The notes under the pieces were generated by a model, which saw only the letters and a program-made list of their open reading frames with translations, was not told the origin of the DNA and searched no databases. DNA of 5,792 nt from Nitrososphaerota archaeon (GTDB lineage: Archaea > Thermoproteota > Nitrososphaeria > Nitrososphaerales > Gagatemarchaeaceae). The first letter of the stretch is position 1; every line of letters starts with the position of its first letter. Made by a program: the position numbers and the translations under genes. This document shows, one piece after another, positions 5,400 through 5,792 of the stretch. Location of the stretch: contig VBPQ01000113.1 in assembly GCA_005877185.1 (NCBI GenBank), forward strand, positions 1-5,792, written 5' to 3'.

Positions 5400-5408
5400 A
5401 TTTAAGCA
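5400..5408 (+). repeat. Right copy of ATTTAAGCA, also the candidate TATA box of tnpB
   Basis: This copy is identical to 4197-4205. On the minus strand TGCTTAAAT ends about 23 nt before ATG 5377, giving a leaderless tnpB message. On the plus strand the same bases (TTTAA) could serve the divergent dehydrogenase, with transcription starting near 5428. Confidence 0.5.
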
Positions 5409-5420
5409 CAACCAATCGAA

Positions 5421-5435
5421 GAGTTGTCAAAACTC
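5421..5435. promoter_or_regulatory. Small palindrome in the tnpB / hydroxyacid dehydrogenase divergent gap
   Basis: GAGTT (5421-5425) and AACTC (5431-5435) form a 5-bp stem around GTCAA. It lies between the shared TATA region and the start of the dehydrogenase. It could be an operator, a subterminal hairpin of an IS605-type left end, or chance. Confidence 0.3.
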
Positions 5436-5448
5436 AAGGGCGAGGTCG

Positions 5449-5792
5449 TTGAAGCGCCACAACCTTCTGATCACGAGCGACCTCGTAGGGGATTTCGAAG
5501 TTCGCAGGCTACGGAGGTTTGCGAACGTCTACGGGTCGAGCGAGCTTGAGGAGAAGACGCTGGCCGACCGCCTTCGCGAGACCGATGCGCTGTTGATATC
5601 CTTCTGGCCGGAATTCCTGACGGACGAGACGCTTCGGAGAATGAAGAGGCTGAGATTCATTCAGGGCATACTCGTAGGGGTAGACCACATCCCGTTCGGG
5701 GCGCTCCCCAGGAAGGTCGTTGTCTGCAGCAACGCCGGCGCATACTCCCTCGAGGTGGGTGAACACGCGTTTGGGCTCCTCCTCTCCGCGGC
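5449..5792 (+). CDS. D-isomer-specific 2-hydroxyacid dehydrogenase, N-terminal part, cut by the right edge
   Basis: 114 codons are visible from TTG 5449 to the edge. The flavodoxin-like catalytic domain begins KRHNLLITSDLVGDFEV and continues with ADRLRETDALLISFW (39-53) and LRRMKRLRFIQGILVGVDHIP (62-82). The family signature follows in two pieces: CSNAGAYSLEVGEHA (93-107) and FGLLLSA (108-114). This is the segment that precedes the NAD-binding Rossmann domain. Such enzymes interconvert 2-oxo and D-2-hydroxy acids with NAD(P)H; glyoxylate, phosphoglycerate or other substrates cannot be told apart from this part, and the catalytic Arg, Glu and His lie past the edge. TTG is the only in-frame start candidate near the domain edge. 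GAGGT (5442-5446) could act as a ribosome-binding site but is only 2 nt away. It is transcribed away from tnpB. Confidence 0.85.
   Translation, partial: MKRHNLLITSDLVGDFEVRRLRRFANVYGSSELEEKTLADRLRETDALLISFWPEFLTDETLRRMKRLRFIQGILVGVDHIPFGALPRKVVVCSNAGAYSLEVGEHAFGLLLSA

Overview
The window looks archaeal. It carries a PAC2-family proteasome-assembly chaperone homologue, several starts preceded at about 22-27 nt by a TATA-like CTTAAAT box (leaderless transcripts), frequent TTG/GTG starts in GC-rich DNA, and two unrelated TnpB genes. A Thermoproteota-type lineage (Nitrososphaeria or Bathyarchaeia-like) is my best guess, but this is inference from style and not from a marker gene.

Layout. 1-1163 (minus strand) is a degraded IS607-type element. 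It has a 62-codon tnpA remnant that keeps only the DNA-binding head of the serine recombinase, then a tnpB in ATGA overlap that lost its frame near codon 7 and runs off the left edge. 1198-1399 is a textbook small transposon: a 184-bp element with 16-bp terminal inverted repeats and a 9-bp target duplication, inserted just upstream of the tnpA remnant's promoter. 1400-1529 is a leader region with a short hairpin. 1530-2282 (plus) is a PAC2-family protein. 2308-4170 (minus) is a two-gene operon: a medium-chain alcohol dehydrogenase/quinone reductase-like enzyme, followed 9 nt later by a soluble BtuF/FecB-fold metal-chelate or corrinoid-binding protein. 4199-5377 (minus) is an intact solo TnpB RNA-guided nuclease. 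From 5449 (plus) a D-isomer-specific 2-hydroxyacid dehydrogenase begins and is cut by the right edge.

How it fits together. The three host loci (PAC2, MDR-BtuF operon, hydroxyacid dehydrogenase) look like ordinary metabolic or housekeeping genes. The gaps between them have taken mobile DNA three times: a decayed IS607, a MITE-like element, and a tnpB unit. The most interesting junction is the solo tnpB. It is bracketed by two copies of ATTTAAGCA (TGCTTAAAT on its own strand). One serves as the likely TATA box of tnpB, and the other overlaps the tnpB stop and serves as the likely TATA box of the dehydrogenase operon. The insertion therefore seems to have kept a working promoter for both genes. 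If this TnpB makes a normal omega-RNA, its guide would come from the dehydrogenase leader. I see no tRNA, rRNA, CRISPR array or defence operon.
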